Shown: piece after piece, positions 1 through 5,622 of the stretch
Position numbering within the stretch: the stretch's first letter is position 1
How the letters are laid out: every line of letters begins with the position of its first letter
DNA from: a bacterium
GTDB lineage: Bacteria > Atribacterota > JS1 > SB-45 > 34-128
Length of the DNA: 5,640 nucleotides
Direction: 5' to 3'
NCBI GenBank assembly: GCA_018894595.1
Contig: JAHIPN010000127.1
Span: forward strand, 1-5,640
Position numbers and translations under genes: made by a program
The notes under the pieces: model-generated
Seen by the model: only the letters and a program-made list of their open reading frames with translations
What the model was told of the DNA's origin: nothing
Database searches by the model: none

Positions 1-761
1 GTAACTACCATTCCGGTGGGAATATGGGTAATTCTTATCGCTGAATCTGTAGTATTGACGCTTTGCCCTCCAGGACCGGTAGAACGGAAACGGTCAATTT
101 TTAAATCATTTGGACTAATTTCCAGTTCAACCTCTTCTGCTTCGGGAAGTATAGCCACCGTAACAGTTGAAGTATGTATTCTTCCGCTTGACTCGGTTAC
201 GGGAACACGTTGGACCCGATGTACTCCACTCTCGTGTTTTAACTTTCCGTAAATTCCTTTTCCTATTATGCTGAATATTATCTCTTTAAATCCTCCGCTG
301 CCGGTAGGACTGGAACTCATTACTTCAGTTTTCCATCTATTATTTTCGGCAAATCGAGAATACATCCTGAAAAGATCACCGGCAAAAAGTGCTGCTTCGT
401 CACCCCCGGCGCCAGCTCTTATTTCTGCTATACAATTTTTATTATCGTGAGGATCTTCGGGGAACATAATTTCTTTTAATTCTTTTTCCAAATTAGATTT
501 CTTCTCTCTTAATTTTTCTACTTCTTCACTAATTAATTTTTTAAATTCTACGTCCTTTTCTTCTGAAAATAATTTCGAGTTCTCTTCAATCTCTTTTATT
601 ATACCTTTGTATTCCTTGTATTTTAAAACTGGTTTAGAAATATCAGAGTGAATTTTTGCGCATTCCTGAAACTTGGGTCGATTTGCAATAATTTTTGGGT
701 CAGAAAGATTTTTATTTAATTCTTCATATTTTTTTTCTAATTCTTCTAATTTTTTAAACAT
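1..761 (-). CDS. prfA: Peptide chain release factor 1 (RF1), 3' end missing
   Basis: RF1 recognises UAA and UAG in the ribosomal A site and triggers hydrolysis of peptidyl-tRNA. I translated the minus strand from the ATG at 761 and it stays open for 253 codons to the window edge. An N-terminal charged coiled-coil-like region (about residues 1-100) is followed by the family motif [20 protein letters not shown] (115-134), then [11 protein letters not shown], with the codon-reading tripeptide PVT at 187-189. This PxT form marks RF1 rather than RF2, which has SPF. The catalytic GGQ is at 231-233, inside [20 protein letters not shown]. About 100 C-terminal residues are expected beyond the edge, since RF1 is usually near 360 residues. 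The start is fixed by an in-frame TAA two codons upstream. The Shine-Dalgarno is weak, but the start overlaps the end of the DUF1385 gene by 8 bp, suggesting translational coupling. prmC, which methylates the GGQ glutamine, often follows prfA, but that lies outside the window. Confidence 0.97.
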   Translation of the reverse strand, partial: MFKKLEELEKKYEELNKNLSDPKIIANRPKFQECAKIHSDISKPVLKYKEYKGIIKEIEENSKLFSEEKDVEFKKLISEEVEKLREKKSNLEKELKEIMFPEDPHDNKNCIAEIRAGAGGDEAALFAGDLFRMYSRFAENNRWKTEVMSSSPTGSGGFKEIIFSIIGKGIYGKLKHESGVHRVQRVPVTESSGRIHTSTVTVAILPEAEEVELEISPNDLKIDRFRSTGPGGQSVNTTDSAIRITHIPTGMVV

Positions 762-1656
762 TATTTATCACTTCAGATTTTATATTTTTATTTTCTCCGG
801 GCAAAACACCTTTTAGTGCTTTTATGGCCACCTCAATCTGCGCGTCATCAGGTTCATTGGTAGTAAGTTTTTGAAACCATAATCCGGGAGTCACTGCCCA
901 TTTCACTAAAGTTTTATTCATGTTTTTTGCTGATAATTTCAAGATTTCATAAGATACTCCAGCTATTAGGGGAATTATGGCAATCCTATAGGCTATTCTC
1001 AAAAGCAATGTTTGCTTCCCCAGCAAAGAAAATACTAAAATACTTATTACTAAAACAATAAAAATAAAACTTGTTCCACATCGAGGATGTAAAGCACTAT
1101 GTTTTTTCGCGTTAGTAACGTTAAGTTCTTCGCCTGCTTCATAGGTATATATTACCTTGTGTTCTGCCCCATGATATTCAAATACTCTTTTTATATCTTT
1201 TATTTTTGAGATAAAAAATAGATAAGTTATAAATATACTAATTCTTAATAATCCTTCAAATAAATTATAGATAATTATATTAGATAGGTACCTGTCTAAA
1301 TATCGAGCCATTGCGGTAGGAAGAGCTATAAAAAACACTATAAATAGGGCAAAAGCAATTACAATTGTAAAAAACATTTCTAAACTATTTATTTTCTCTT
1401 CTTCGCCCGTTGCCTGTTCAGCAGAATAAGTTAGCGCCTTCAAGCCAAGTATTAAAGACTCGATTAAATTAATTACTCCTCTAAAAATGGGCCATTTAAG
1501 AAATTTCATCTTATCGGACAATGTCCTTAATTTACCTATTTTTAAAATTATTTCTTTATCTGGTTTACGAACAGCAATAGCATATTTTAAAGGAGATCTC
1601 ATCATCACTCCTTCGATTACCGCTTGACCTCCATAATTACAGTCAGCATTTTTCAT
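754..1656 (-). CDS. DUF1385 / YqhQ-family integral membrane protein
   Basis: This 300-residue protein matches the DUF1385 (YqhQ-like) family, whose biochemical role I do not know to be established. Family signatures visible are [15 protein letters not shown] (8-22), [15 protein letters not shown] (159-173), LHPRCGTSF (189-197), GVSYEILK (233-240) and a C-terminal [10 protein letters not shown] (257-266) followed by an [14 protein letters not shown] helix. Hydrophobic segments at about 94-116, 129-150, 195-212 and 222-238 predict a multi-pass inner-membrane protein. His162, His166, His190 and Cys193 could form a metal site; this is inference. The start is the ATG 2 bp after the thyX stop. An in-frame TGA just upstream rules out a longer product. 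The nearest Shine-Dalgarno (AAGGAG at 1675-1670) is about 13 bp away and lies inside thyX, so translation probably depends on thyX. The 3' end overlaps prfA by 8 bp. The family often neighbours prfA and prmC. Confidence 0.93.
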   Translation of the reverse strand: MKNADCNYGGQAVIEGVMMRSPLKYAIAVRKPDKEIILKIGKLRTLSDKMKFLKWPIFRGVINLIESLILGLKALTYSAEQATGEEEKINSLEMFFTIVIAFALFIVFFIALPTAMARYLDRYLSNIIIYNLFEGLLRISIFITYLFFISKIKDIKRVFEYHGAEHKVIYTYEAGEELNVTNAKKHSALHPRCGTSFIFIVLVISILVFSLLGKQTLLLRIAYRIAIIPLIAGVSYEILKLSAKNMNKTLVKWAVTPGLWFQKLTTNEPDDAQIEVAIKALKGVLPGENKNIKSEVINNV

Positions 1657-1658
1657 TA

Positions 1659-2354
1659 TTATTCATTTACTCCTTCTTCTTTATTTTTAGACCAGGGTTT
1701 ACCACAGGATAATTCCCCTTCGGGGCAAGGTCCTAAAACGCAAGGCGGTCCTGCATTTTCAAATATAGTGGGCGCAATACTCCCAACTTCTTTTAACATA
1801 TTCATAGCAACTTCTCTAATCTCCCATTGGGCCCTATTGCAGCATCGTAATTTAAAGATATGCAGTAATTCCCGAGCATTTGCCGATACTATCATTTTAG
1901 TTGTAACCGCCTGTGGCAAGATATATCTTGCATCTTCTGCTTTTATGTTATGATCTAGCAATAGTTGATAAATTCCATCTAATTCTTTTATGGCATCTAT
2001 AAATATTTTAGCTAACTTTTCATCCTTCTCAATAAATTTTGGGATAATATAGGGAAAACCTTCCTTATTTATTTTAACATATCTTTGGCTTTGTTGGGAA
2101 AAAGAGGCAAGCCGATGTCTTACTAATTGATGAGAAGTAACCCTGGATATTCCTTCTATAGCGAAAGTAAAAGTAGCATGCTCTAAAACAGAATAATGTC
2201 CTAATTTCATTATTTTTTTAACTAATTTTATTATTGATTTATCACTAAGCTTTTCCCTTAATTCTTCTACTCCTAATGCAGAATAACATAATCTTGCTGA
2301 CTGAGCTACAATTTTTTCAGGATCTTTAGTGTAATTTATCAACCTGACTTTCAT
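1659..2354 (-). CDS. thyX: Flavin-dependent thymidylate synthase ThyX
   Basis: ThyX makes dTMP from dUMP using methylenetetrahydrofolate as carbon donor and NAD(P)H through FAD, without the dihydrofolate by-product of ThyA. The 231-residue protein carries the diagnostic RHR-x7-S motif (Arg79-His80-Arg81 to Ser89, in RHRLASFSQQSQRY), the upstream HYSVLEHATF block (53-62), and the C-terminal block ARYILPQAVTTKM (142-154) with LRCCNRAQWEIREVA (169-183), which in the family contributes to dUMP and FAD binding. Length is close to the usual 210-250. After residue 200 there is a Cys/Pro/Gly-rich tail, with Cys at 205, 210 and 217, of a kind I associate with clostridial ThyX. The ATG at 2354 has a good Shine-Dalgarno (AAAAGGAG, ending about 9 bp upstream). 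The gene follows tdk across a 289-bp repeat-rich spacer and precedes the DUF1385 gene by 2 bp. No ThyA is present in the window. Confidence 0.97.
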   Translation of the reverse strand: MKVRLINYTKDPEKIVAQSARLCYSALGVEELREKLSDKSIIKLVKKIMKLGHYSVLEHATFTFAIEGISRVTSHQLVRHRLASFSQQSQRYVKINKEGFPYIIPKFIEKDEKLAKIFIDAIKELDGIYQLLLDHNIKAEDARYILPQAVTTKMIVSANARELLHIFKLRCCNRAQWEIREVAMNMLKEVGSIAPTIFENAGPPCVLGPCPEGELSCGKPWSKNKEEGVNE

Positions 2355-2374
2355 AGAATTAAACTCCTTTTAAG

Positions 2375-2447
2375 ATAGCGTATAGCGTACAGCGTTTAGC
2401 GTATAGTAATTTAGTATCACATATCGAATATTGAGCATCGCGTAAAG
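2375..2447 (+). repeat. Heptamer repeat array, forward orientation
   Basis: Seven-base units run head to tail. ATAGCGT at 2375-2381 and 2382-2388 is followed by ACAGCGT (2389-2395) and TTAGCGT (2396-2402). After a more diverged unit and one extra base at 2412, the same period continues from 2413 as AGTATCA, CATATCG, AATATTG, AGCATCG and CGTAAAG, ending at 2447. The first four units are near-identical; the rest share the AG-Y-R-T flavour only. The period of 7 rules out a conserved coding function. The array lies in the 5' leader of thyX and ends 5 bp from its Shine-Dalgarno. Confidence 0.8.
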
Positions 2448-2492
2448 ATTCTGATATTTTTTTACTTTTTAGTTTAGACTTATTTTTATTTT

Positions 2493-2538
2493 AAATTCTG
2501 ACTACTGAATTCTAAATTTCTTACAATATACGATATAC
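2493..2538 (-). repeat. Degenerate heptamer units in the middle of the tdk-thyX spacer
   Basis: On the minus strand, GTATATC (2538-2532) is followed by GTATATT (2531-2525) and GTAAGAA. A second short run then reads AGAATTC (2513-2507), AGTAGTC (2506-2500) and AGAATTT (2499-2493). The period is again seven but the unit sequence differs from the flanking AGCGTAT arrays. Only two or three units per run are seen, so this is weaker evidence than for the outer arrays. Confidence 0.5.
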
Positions 2539-2569
2539 AAACTTGGCTTCTATCATCTTCTTCTTCTTT

Positions 2570-2632
2570 CTTAACTCTACGCTCTACGCTGTACGCTACA
2601 CGCTACTATAACTCCACGCTCTACGCTATCTT
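2570..2632 (-). repeat. Heptamer repeat array, reverse orientation
   Basis: Read on the minus strand, AGCGTAG (2627-2621) and AGCGTGG (2620-2614) are followed by a 9-base irregular unit. Then come AGCGTGT (2604-2598), AGCGTAC (2597-2591), AGCGTAG (2590-2584), AGCGTAG (2583-2577) and AGTTAAG (2576-2570). This is the same family as the array at 2375-2447 in the opposite orientation. It begins 11 bp after the tdk stop codon and is followed by a short purine-rich stretch on the minus strand. Confidence 0.8.
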
Positions 2633-2643
2633 GCGATATGAAA

Positions 2644-3222
2644 CTATTCCTTAAGTACTTCGTGGCATTTCCGACATCTCGCTTCATAGCTCTCTTTTGC
2701 TCCAATCAATATAGTTGGATCACTATACTTTGCTGGCTGACCATTTACTAATCTTTGAGTTCTGGAAGCCGTATTACCACAAATCATGCAGATAGCTTGC
2801 AATTTATCTATGTATTCTGCTACTGCAAGCAATTTAGGTATTGGGCCAAATGGTTCTCCCCGAAAATCCTGATCTAAACCAGCGATAATTACTCTTTTCC
2901 CTTGATCGGCAAGTTTTTGACAAATAGACACAATGTCTTCATCATAAAACTGGGCTTCATCGATAGCGATTACCTCAGCATCTGGTTCTATTTTATCCAA
3001 AATTTCCTTTGATTTAGCAATATTAACGGCTTCAACCTTAGTGCCATTATGTGAGTAAATATACTGAATAGCATATCTATTATCAATAGTTGGTTTAAAT
3101 ACCTGCACTTTTTTTTTGGCAATTTGAACTCTATGAACCCTTCTTATCAATTCCTCACTCTTTCCGCTAAACATGCTCCCGCATATAACTTCAATCCGAC
3201 CAGTATTTTTACCCTCACGCAT
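2644..3222 (-). CDS. tdk: Thymidine kinase, type II
   Basis: Thymidine kinase phosphorylates thymidine to dTMP with ATP in the pyrimidine salvage pathway. The 192-residue protein is typical in length for the bacterial TK1-like (type II) class. It has a P-loop GSMFSGKS (15-22), the Walker B/catalytic segment AIDEAQFY (86-93, with Glu89 the expected catalytic base), and [16 protein letters not shown] (112-127). A structural zinc site is formed by Cys145/Cys148 (CMIC) and Cys183/Cys186 (CRKC), bracketing the lasso loop that covers thymidine. The ATG at 3222 is preceded by a strong Shine-Dalgarno (AGGAGGG, 3235-3229). An intrinsic terminator lies about 165 bp upstream, so tdk should have its own promoter, but I could not identify a good one. 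thyX follows, giving salvage and de novo dTMP synthesis side by side. Confidence 0.97.
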   Translation of the reverse strand: MREGKNTGRIEVICGSMFSGKSEELIRRVHRVQIAKKKVQVFKPTIDNRYAIQYIYSHNGTKVEAVNIAKSKEILDKIEPDAEVIAIDEAQFYDEDIVSICQKLADQGKRVIIAGLDQDFRGEPFGPIPKLLAVAEYIDKLQAICMICGNTASRTQRLVNGQPAKYSDPTILIGAKESYEARCRKCHEVLKE

Positions 3223-3300
3223 TTCTTTCCCTCCTACACCATAAAATTAGTCGTTAGTTTAAAACTCAAAACTTTTTTCCTATGAAGTATTGCTTTTAAA

Positions 3301-3356
3301 GTAGGTATCGGATTTATTCGACCCGTTTTCATTTCAAATTCGATGAATCGAACCCC
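3301..3356. repeat. Two short palindromic repeat units, probably degenerate interspersed repeats
   Basis: Unit A (3301-3325) has a core TCGGATTTATTCGA, a palindrome with one mismatch, followed by CCCG. Unit B (about 3337-3356) has TTCGATGAATCGAA, with perfect 6-bp arms around two bases, followed by CCCCG. The units share the pattern TCGAT-n-ATTCGA plus C-run and lie in tandem about 30 bp apart. They look like decayed copies of palindromic intergenic repeats of the GTAGGGTCGAAT type, which I recall only as a general pattern. They lie upstream of tdk and could form small hairpins in its leader. Confidence 0.45.
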
Positions 3357-3388
3357 GAAAAAATAAATTCCTATACAATTATATTAAC

Positions 3389-3427
3389 ATAAAAAAACAG
3401 AGCCTTGTAAAAGCTCTGTTTTTTTAT
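3389..3427 (-). terminator. Intrinsic (Rho-independent) terminator after rpmE
   Basis: AAAAAAACAGAGC (3391-3403) and GCTCTGTTTTTTT (3413-3425) are perfect reverse complements, and the pairing extends two more A-T pairs outward. The loop is 9 nt. In the minus-strand transcript the GCTCTG arm runs into seven U residues. Because the stem includes the A and T runs it could also work on the plus strand, but no plus-strand gene is present to need it. It separates rpmE from tdk. Confidence 0.9.
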
Positions 3428-3562
3428 TTAAATTGATTCATCATTTTATTATAAATATTCTTGATCAATAGCTTTTTCTCTTTCATACTTTTTATTCTTG
3501 CAACCATTCATTAAAAATTTTTTTTGATCTTATATTTATTTTTATATTTTTGTGATGATATT

Positions 3563-3787
3563 TTAATTATTATTACTGCCTTCATCATTTTTTAAATTGT
3601 ATTTTCTATTAAATCTCTCAACTCTTCCAGCAGTATCAACTATCTTTTGTTTACCAGTAAAAAAGGGGTGACAGGCAGAACATATTTCCACTTTCATATT
3701 TTTTTTAGTAGAACCAGTTTCAAAACTACTACCACAAGCGCAGCTTATCGTTGCCTTTTCATATTTTGGATGTATCTTTTTTTTCAT
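3563..3787 (-). CDS. rpmE: Large ribosomal subunit protein bL31, zinc-binding form
   Basis: L31 binds the 50S subunit near the central protuberance and helps bridge the subunits. The 74-residue protein begins [20 protein letters not shown], and [20 protein letters not shown] (44-63) is typical of the family. Cys16, Cys18, Cys36 and Cys39 form the CxC plus CxxC zinc site of the C+ paralogue, as opposed to the zinc-independent C- type induced in zinc starvation. The ATG at 3787 has GAGGA at 3799-3795, 7 bp away. A strong promoter about 55 bp upstream and an intrinsic terminator downstream make it a probable single-gene unit, although readthrough from rho is possible. The Asn/Ser/Asp-rich end (66-74) is likely disordered. 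No recognisable L31 leader structure is seen in the roughly 50-nt leader. Confidence 0.97.
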   Translation of the reverse strand: MKKKIHPKYEKATISCACGSSFETGSTKKNMKVEICSACHPFFTGKQKIVDTAGRVERFNRKYNLKNDEGSNNN

Positions 3788-3842
3788 TTTCTCTTCCTCA
3801 AACTTCCTTTTGTTTATATTTAATAGATTAAAAATATAAAAA

Positions 3843-3871
3843 ATTATAACATAATATTATTTTAAGGTCAA
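3843..3871 (-). promoter_or_regulatory. Sigma-70-type promoter for rpmE
   Basis: On the minus strand, TTGACC (3871-3866, 5 of 6 matches to the -35 consensus) is separated by 17 bp from a perfect TATAAT (3848-3843). A TG one base upstream gives an extended -10. Transcription should start near 3836, leaving a leader of about 50 nt before rpmE. The heptamer array begins about 13 bp upstream of the -35, in the region where UP elements or activators would bind. Confidence 0.85.
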
Positions 3872-3877
3872 AGTTTA

Positions 3878-4024
3878 AAATAAAGTATCGAGTATATAGT
3901 ATCGAGTATCGAGTCAAGAAAGAGAAAGAGAAAGAGAAGATAGAAAAAAGTAACATTCTCCTTTTTATCTAAGTACCCCACTAAAGTTTACCCTAACAAA
4001 TAAAGTATCGAGTATATAGTATCG
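3878..4024 (+). repeat. 27-bp direct repeat, 120 bp apart, carrying AGTATCG heptamers
   Basis: Positions 3878-3904 and 3998-4024 are identical, each made of an A-rich lead-in plus the heptamers AGTATCG, AGTATAT, AGTATCG. The left copy has one more AGTATCG (3905-3911). A shorter match, AAAGTTTA, precedes both copies (3870-3877 and 3983-3990), offset by 113 bp, so about 7 bp were gained or lost. The segment between the copies carries a purine tract and the motif TACCCCACTAAAGTTTACCC. A tandem duplication, or an insertion between duplicated ends, would explain the layout. Confidence 0.8.
3916..3940 (+). repeat. Purine microsatellite, period six
   Basis: Twenty-five consecutive purines are built on about three GAAAGA units. 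The minus-strand transcript of this stretch would be pure pyrimidine (CUUUCU units). It lies between rho and the rpmE promoter. Confidence 0.75.
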
Positions 4025-4039
4025 CGTATAAAAAAATAC

Positions 4040-4069
4040 AGTAACAAGTAATATGTAATGAGTAATAAG
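4040..4069 (+). repeat. Heptamer array of AGTAAYA units next to the rho stop
   Basis: AGTAACA (4040-4046), AGTAATA (4047-4053), TGTAATG (4054-4060) and AGTAATA (4061-4067) run in register, ending immediately before the rho stop codon at 4071-4073. Same period as the AGTATCG arrays, with a different unit. Confidence 0.6.
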
Positions 4070-4070
4070 A

Positions 4071-5321
4071 TTAAATTTCCTGTTCTTTAATAGACTCCAA
4101 AAACTCTTGATTAGTCTTTGTCTTTTTTAATTTATTAATCACTAATTTTACTGCACCCAGAGATGATTGCGAAGACAGCGCCCTTCTTAGTAACCATATT
4201 TTCTGTAAATTTTCTTTTGTTAGTAACAATTCTTCTTTTCGGGTACCAGATTTCCTAATATCGATTGCCGGAAATATTCGATTTTCAGAAAGTTCTCTAT
4301 CTAACCTTAATTCCATATTGCCAGTACCTTTAAATTCCTCAAATATTACATCATCCATTCTGCTTCCTGTTTCTACTAAAGCAGTTGCAAGTATAGTCAA
4401 ACTACCTCCCTCTTCAATGTTTCTCGCTGCCCCAAAGAATCTTTTTGGTAAGTAAAGAGCACTTGAATCTAAACCACCGGATAGAGTTTTGCCACTTGTT
4501 GGAATAGTTTGATTGTAAGCTCGCGCTAATCTCGTAATGCTATCTAATAATATGACCACATCTTTCTTTTGCTCTACTAACCTTTTAGCTCTTTCCAGGA
4601 CAATTTCCGCTACTTTTATATGATTATTAACAGGTTGATCAAAAGTAGAGCTTATCACTTCAGCTTTTACTGATCTTTGCATTCCGGTTACTTCTTCTGG
4701 TCTTTCATCGATTAATAAAACCATGAGATTTATCTCTGGATGATTAATTGTAATTCCATTGGCAATCTTTTCTAATAAAATTGTCTTACCTGCTTTTGGA
4801 GGAGAAACTATTAAACCTCGTTGACCTTTCCCAATTGGTGAAAATAAATCAATAATCCGTGTTGATAATCCACTTGATTTATTTTCTAATTTAATCATCT
4901 TTTCGGGAAAAAGAGGAGTAAGGTTTTCAAAATCTATTCTCTCTTTAGATAATTCTGGATCTTCATGGTTAACTGCTTCAATTTTTAATAAAGCATAATA
5001 TCTTTCTCCTTCTTTGGGAGGCCTAACCTGGCCTGATACAAGATCGCCAATACTAAGATTAAATCTTCTTATTTGAGAAGGAGAAATATAAATGTCGTTT
5101 TCACCGGGTAGGTGGCCTGATGTTCTCAAAAAACCAAAACCTTCACTCATAATCTCCAAAATTCCCTCAGAAAACATATACCCCTTTTTCTCGGTTTCAG
5201 CTTGTAATATTTTGAAGATTAGATCCATTTTTTTTATTCTGGAAAAATTATTAATGTCGTATTCTTTAGCAATTTTACATAAATCGTTAATCTTTTTTTC
5301 TTTTAATTCTGTTAAAAGCAA
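4071..5321 (-). CDS. rho: Transcription termination factor Rho
   Basis: Rho is a hexameric RNA-dependent ATPase/helicase that loads on pyrimidine-rich RNA and ends transcription. The 416-residue product aligns along its whole length with the 419-residue E. coli protein, without the large insertion seen in some lineages. It has a Rho_N helical domain (1-45), a cold-shock-like RNA-binding domain with EGFGFLR (60-66) and PSQIRRFN (81-88), and the P-loop PPKAGKT (174-180). Further motifs are DERPEEVT (205-212, catalytic Glu206), Walker B ILLDSITR (257-264, Asp260), a Q-loop around [10 protein letters not shown] (280-289), an R-loop ending at Arg321 (Lys326 in E. coli), and the arginine finger Arg361 in SGTRKEELL. 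The residues forming the bicyclomycin pocket appear conserved. The start is TTG, supported by a strong Shine-Dalgarno; no ATG or GTG lies in frame upstream before the stop at 5370-5372. Confidence 0.98.
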   Translation of the reverse strand: MLLTELKEKKINDLCKIAKEYDINNFSRIKKMDLIFKILQAETEKKGYMFSEGILEIMSEGFGFLRTSGHLPGENDIYISPSQIRRFNLSIGDLVSGQVRPPKEGERYYALLKIEAVNHEDPELSKERIDFENLTPLFPEKMIKLENKSSGLSTRIIDLFSPIGKGQRGLIVSPPKAGKTILLEKIANGITINHPEINLMVLLIDERPEEVTGMQRSVKAEVISSTFDQPVNNHIKVAEIVLERAKRLVEQKKDVVILLDSITRLARAYNQTIPTSGKTLSGGLDSSALYLPKRFFGAARNIEEGGSLTILATALVETGSRMDDVIFEEFKGTGNMELRLDRELSENRIFPAIDIRKSGTRKEELLLTKENLQKIWLLRRALSSQSSLGAVKLVINKLKKTKTNQEFLESIKEQEI

Positions 5322-5330
5322 AGCTGCAAG

Positions 5331-5338
5331 ACCTCCCT
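5331..5338 (-). promoter_or_regulatory. Ribosome binding site fixing the TTG start of rho
   Basis: AGGGAGGT (5338-5331) is close to a perfect anti-16S match and sits 9 bp before the TTG at 5321-5319. Another TTG at 5329-5327 is out of frame and soon stopped. The resulting N-terminus, [13 protein letters not shown], matches the conserved Rho start. Confidence 0.85.
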
Positions 5339-5593
5339 TTATATATATAATTAGATTTAATTGATATTTTTAAAACATTTATAATATTTGAACTAATAGC
5401 GCGGTAATTTTTAAAATGAATTCAATAATAAATTGCTGGCGTATAAAGCTATTTTTATCCCATAAGATTGAAATATATTTTTCCACCGGTACTTTCTAAC
5501 AAGAAAATAATTTGAAGTAGTGATGTTATTAGAAAATTCATTAAAAAGAGGGCTATTGAAGAGTTATCCTTCTAATATATTATATCTAAAGTC

Positions 5594-5622
5594 ATTTTAT
5601 CACTAATGTTTTATTATTACAA
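5594..5622 (-). promoter_or_regulatory. Candidate rho promoter
   Basis: On the minus strand, TTGTAA (5622-5617, 4 of 6) is followed after 17 bp by TAAAAT (5599-5594, 5 of 6). A perfect TATAAT at 5584-5579 is an alternative -10 but lacks a -35. Use of either would give rho a leader of roughly 250-265 nt. In such AT-rich DNA chance matches are common. Confidence 0.4.

Larger units (their letters stand above)
2372..2632. repeat. Inverted-repeat ends enclosing most of the tdk-thyX spacer
   Basis: The left end (2372-2388) and the reverse complement of the right end (2616-2632) agree at 16 of 17 positions, with the outer 11 bases (AAGATAGCGTA) identical. The two heptamer arrays therefore face each other and could pair into a long imperfect hairpin in DNA or RNA. 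The enclosed 261 bp contains no ORF resembling a transposase and no convincing target-site duplication, so calling it a MITE-like element would be speculation. Confidence 0.6.
3223..3562. other. rpmE-tdk spacer without a protein gene
   Basis: These 340 bp contain the rpmE terminator (3389-3427), two small palindromic repeat units (3301-3356) and the tdk Shine-Dalgarno. The 135 bp between the rpmE stop and the terminator is very AT-rich. It holds only a 20-codon minus-strand ORF (3449-3511) without a Shine-Dalgarno, which I do not regard as a gene. No convincing tdk promoter was found; TATAAT-like sequence just after the terminator has no matching -35. Confidence 0.6.

Noticed and set aside
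16..450. Plus-strand ORFs of 78 and 60 codons
   Set aside because: They lie antisense to prfA, whose minus-strand frame carries the GGQ and PVT motifs; the plus-strand products have no recognisable features.
1624..1953. Plus-strand ORF of 109 codons
   Set aside because: Antisense to thyX, which is clearly coding on the other strand; no Shine-Dalgarno or family signature.
2375..2632. CRISPR array
   Set aside because: Units are 7 bp, contiguous and degenerate, without unique spacers of 25-40 bp and without cas genes nearby.
3241..3269. Possible tdk promoter TTGAGT-17-TTTTAT
   Set aside because: Only 4 of 6 matches in each box, and its start site would fall within the tdk Shine-Dalgarno.
3344..3356. 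GGGGTTCGATTC on the minus strand resembling a tRNA T-arm
   Set aside because: The bases after the loop do not pair with the GGGG arm, and no acceptor, D or anticodon stems can be placed around it.
3449..3511. 20-codon minus-strand ORF after rpmE
   Set aside because: No Shine-Dalgarno, very short, AT-rich; more likely 3' untranslated sequence before the terminator.
3828..3956. 42-codon minus-strand ORF reading through the pyrimidine tract and AGTATCG repeats
   Set aside because: Its Shine-Dalgarno-like GGAG is only one base from the ATG, and the product is a translation of repeats and of the rpmE promoter.
5092..5364. Plus-strand ORF of 90 codons
   Set aside because: Antisense to the conserved N-terminal part of rho and its ribosome binding site.
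5455..5541. 28-codon minus-strand ORF in the rho leader with a hydrophobic N-terminus
   Set aside because: No Shine-Dalgarno, and open frames of this size are expected by chance in AT-rich DNA. A conserved leader peptide in relatives would change this.
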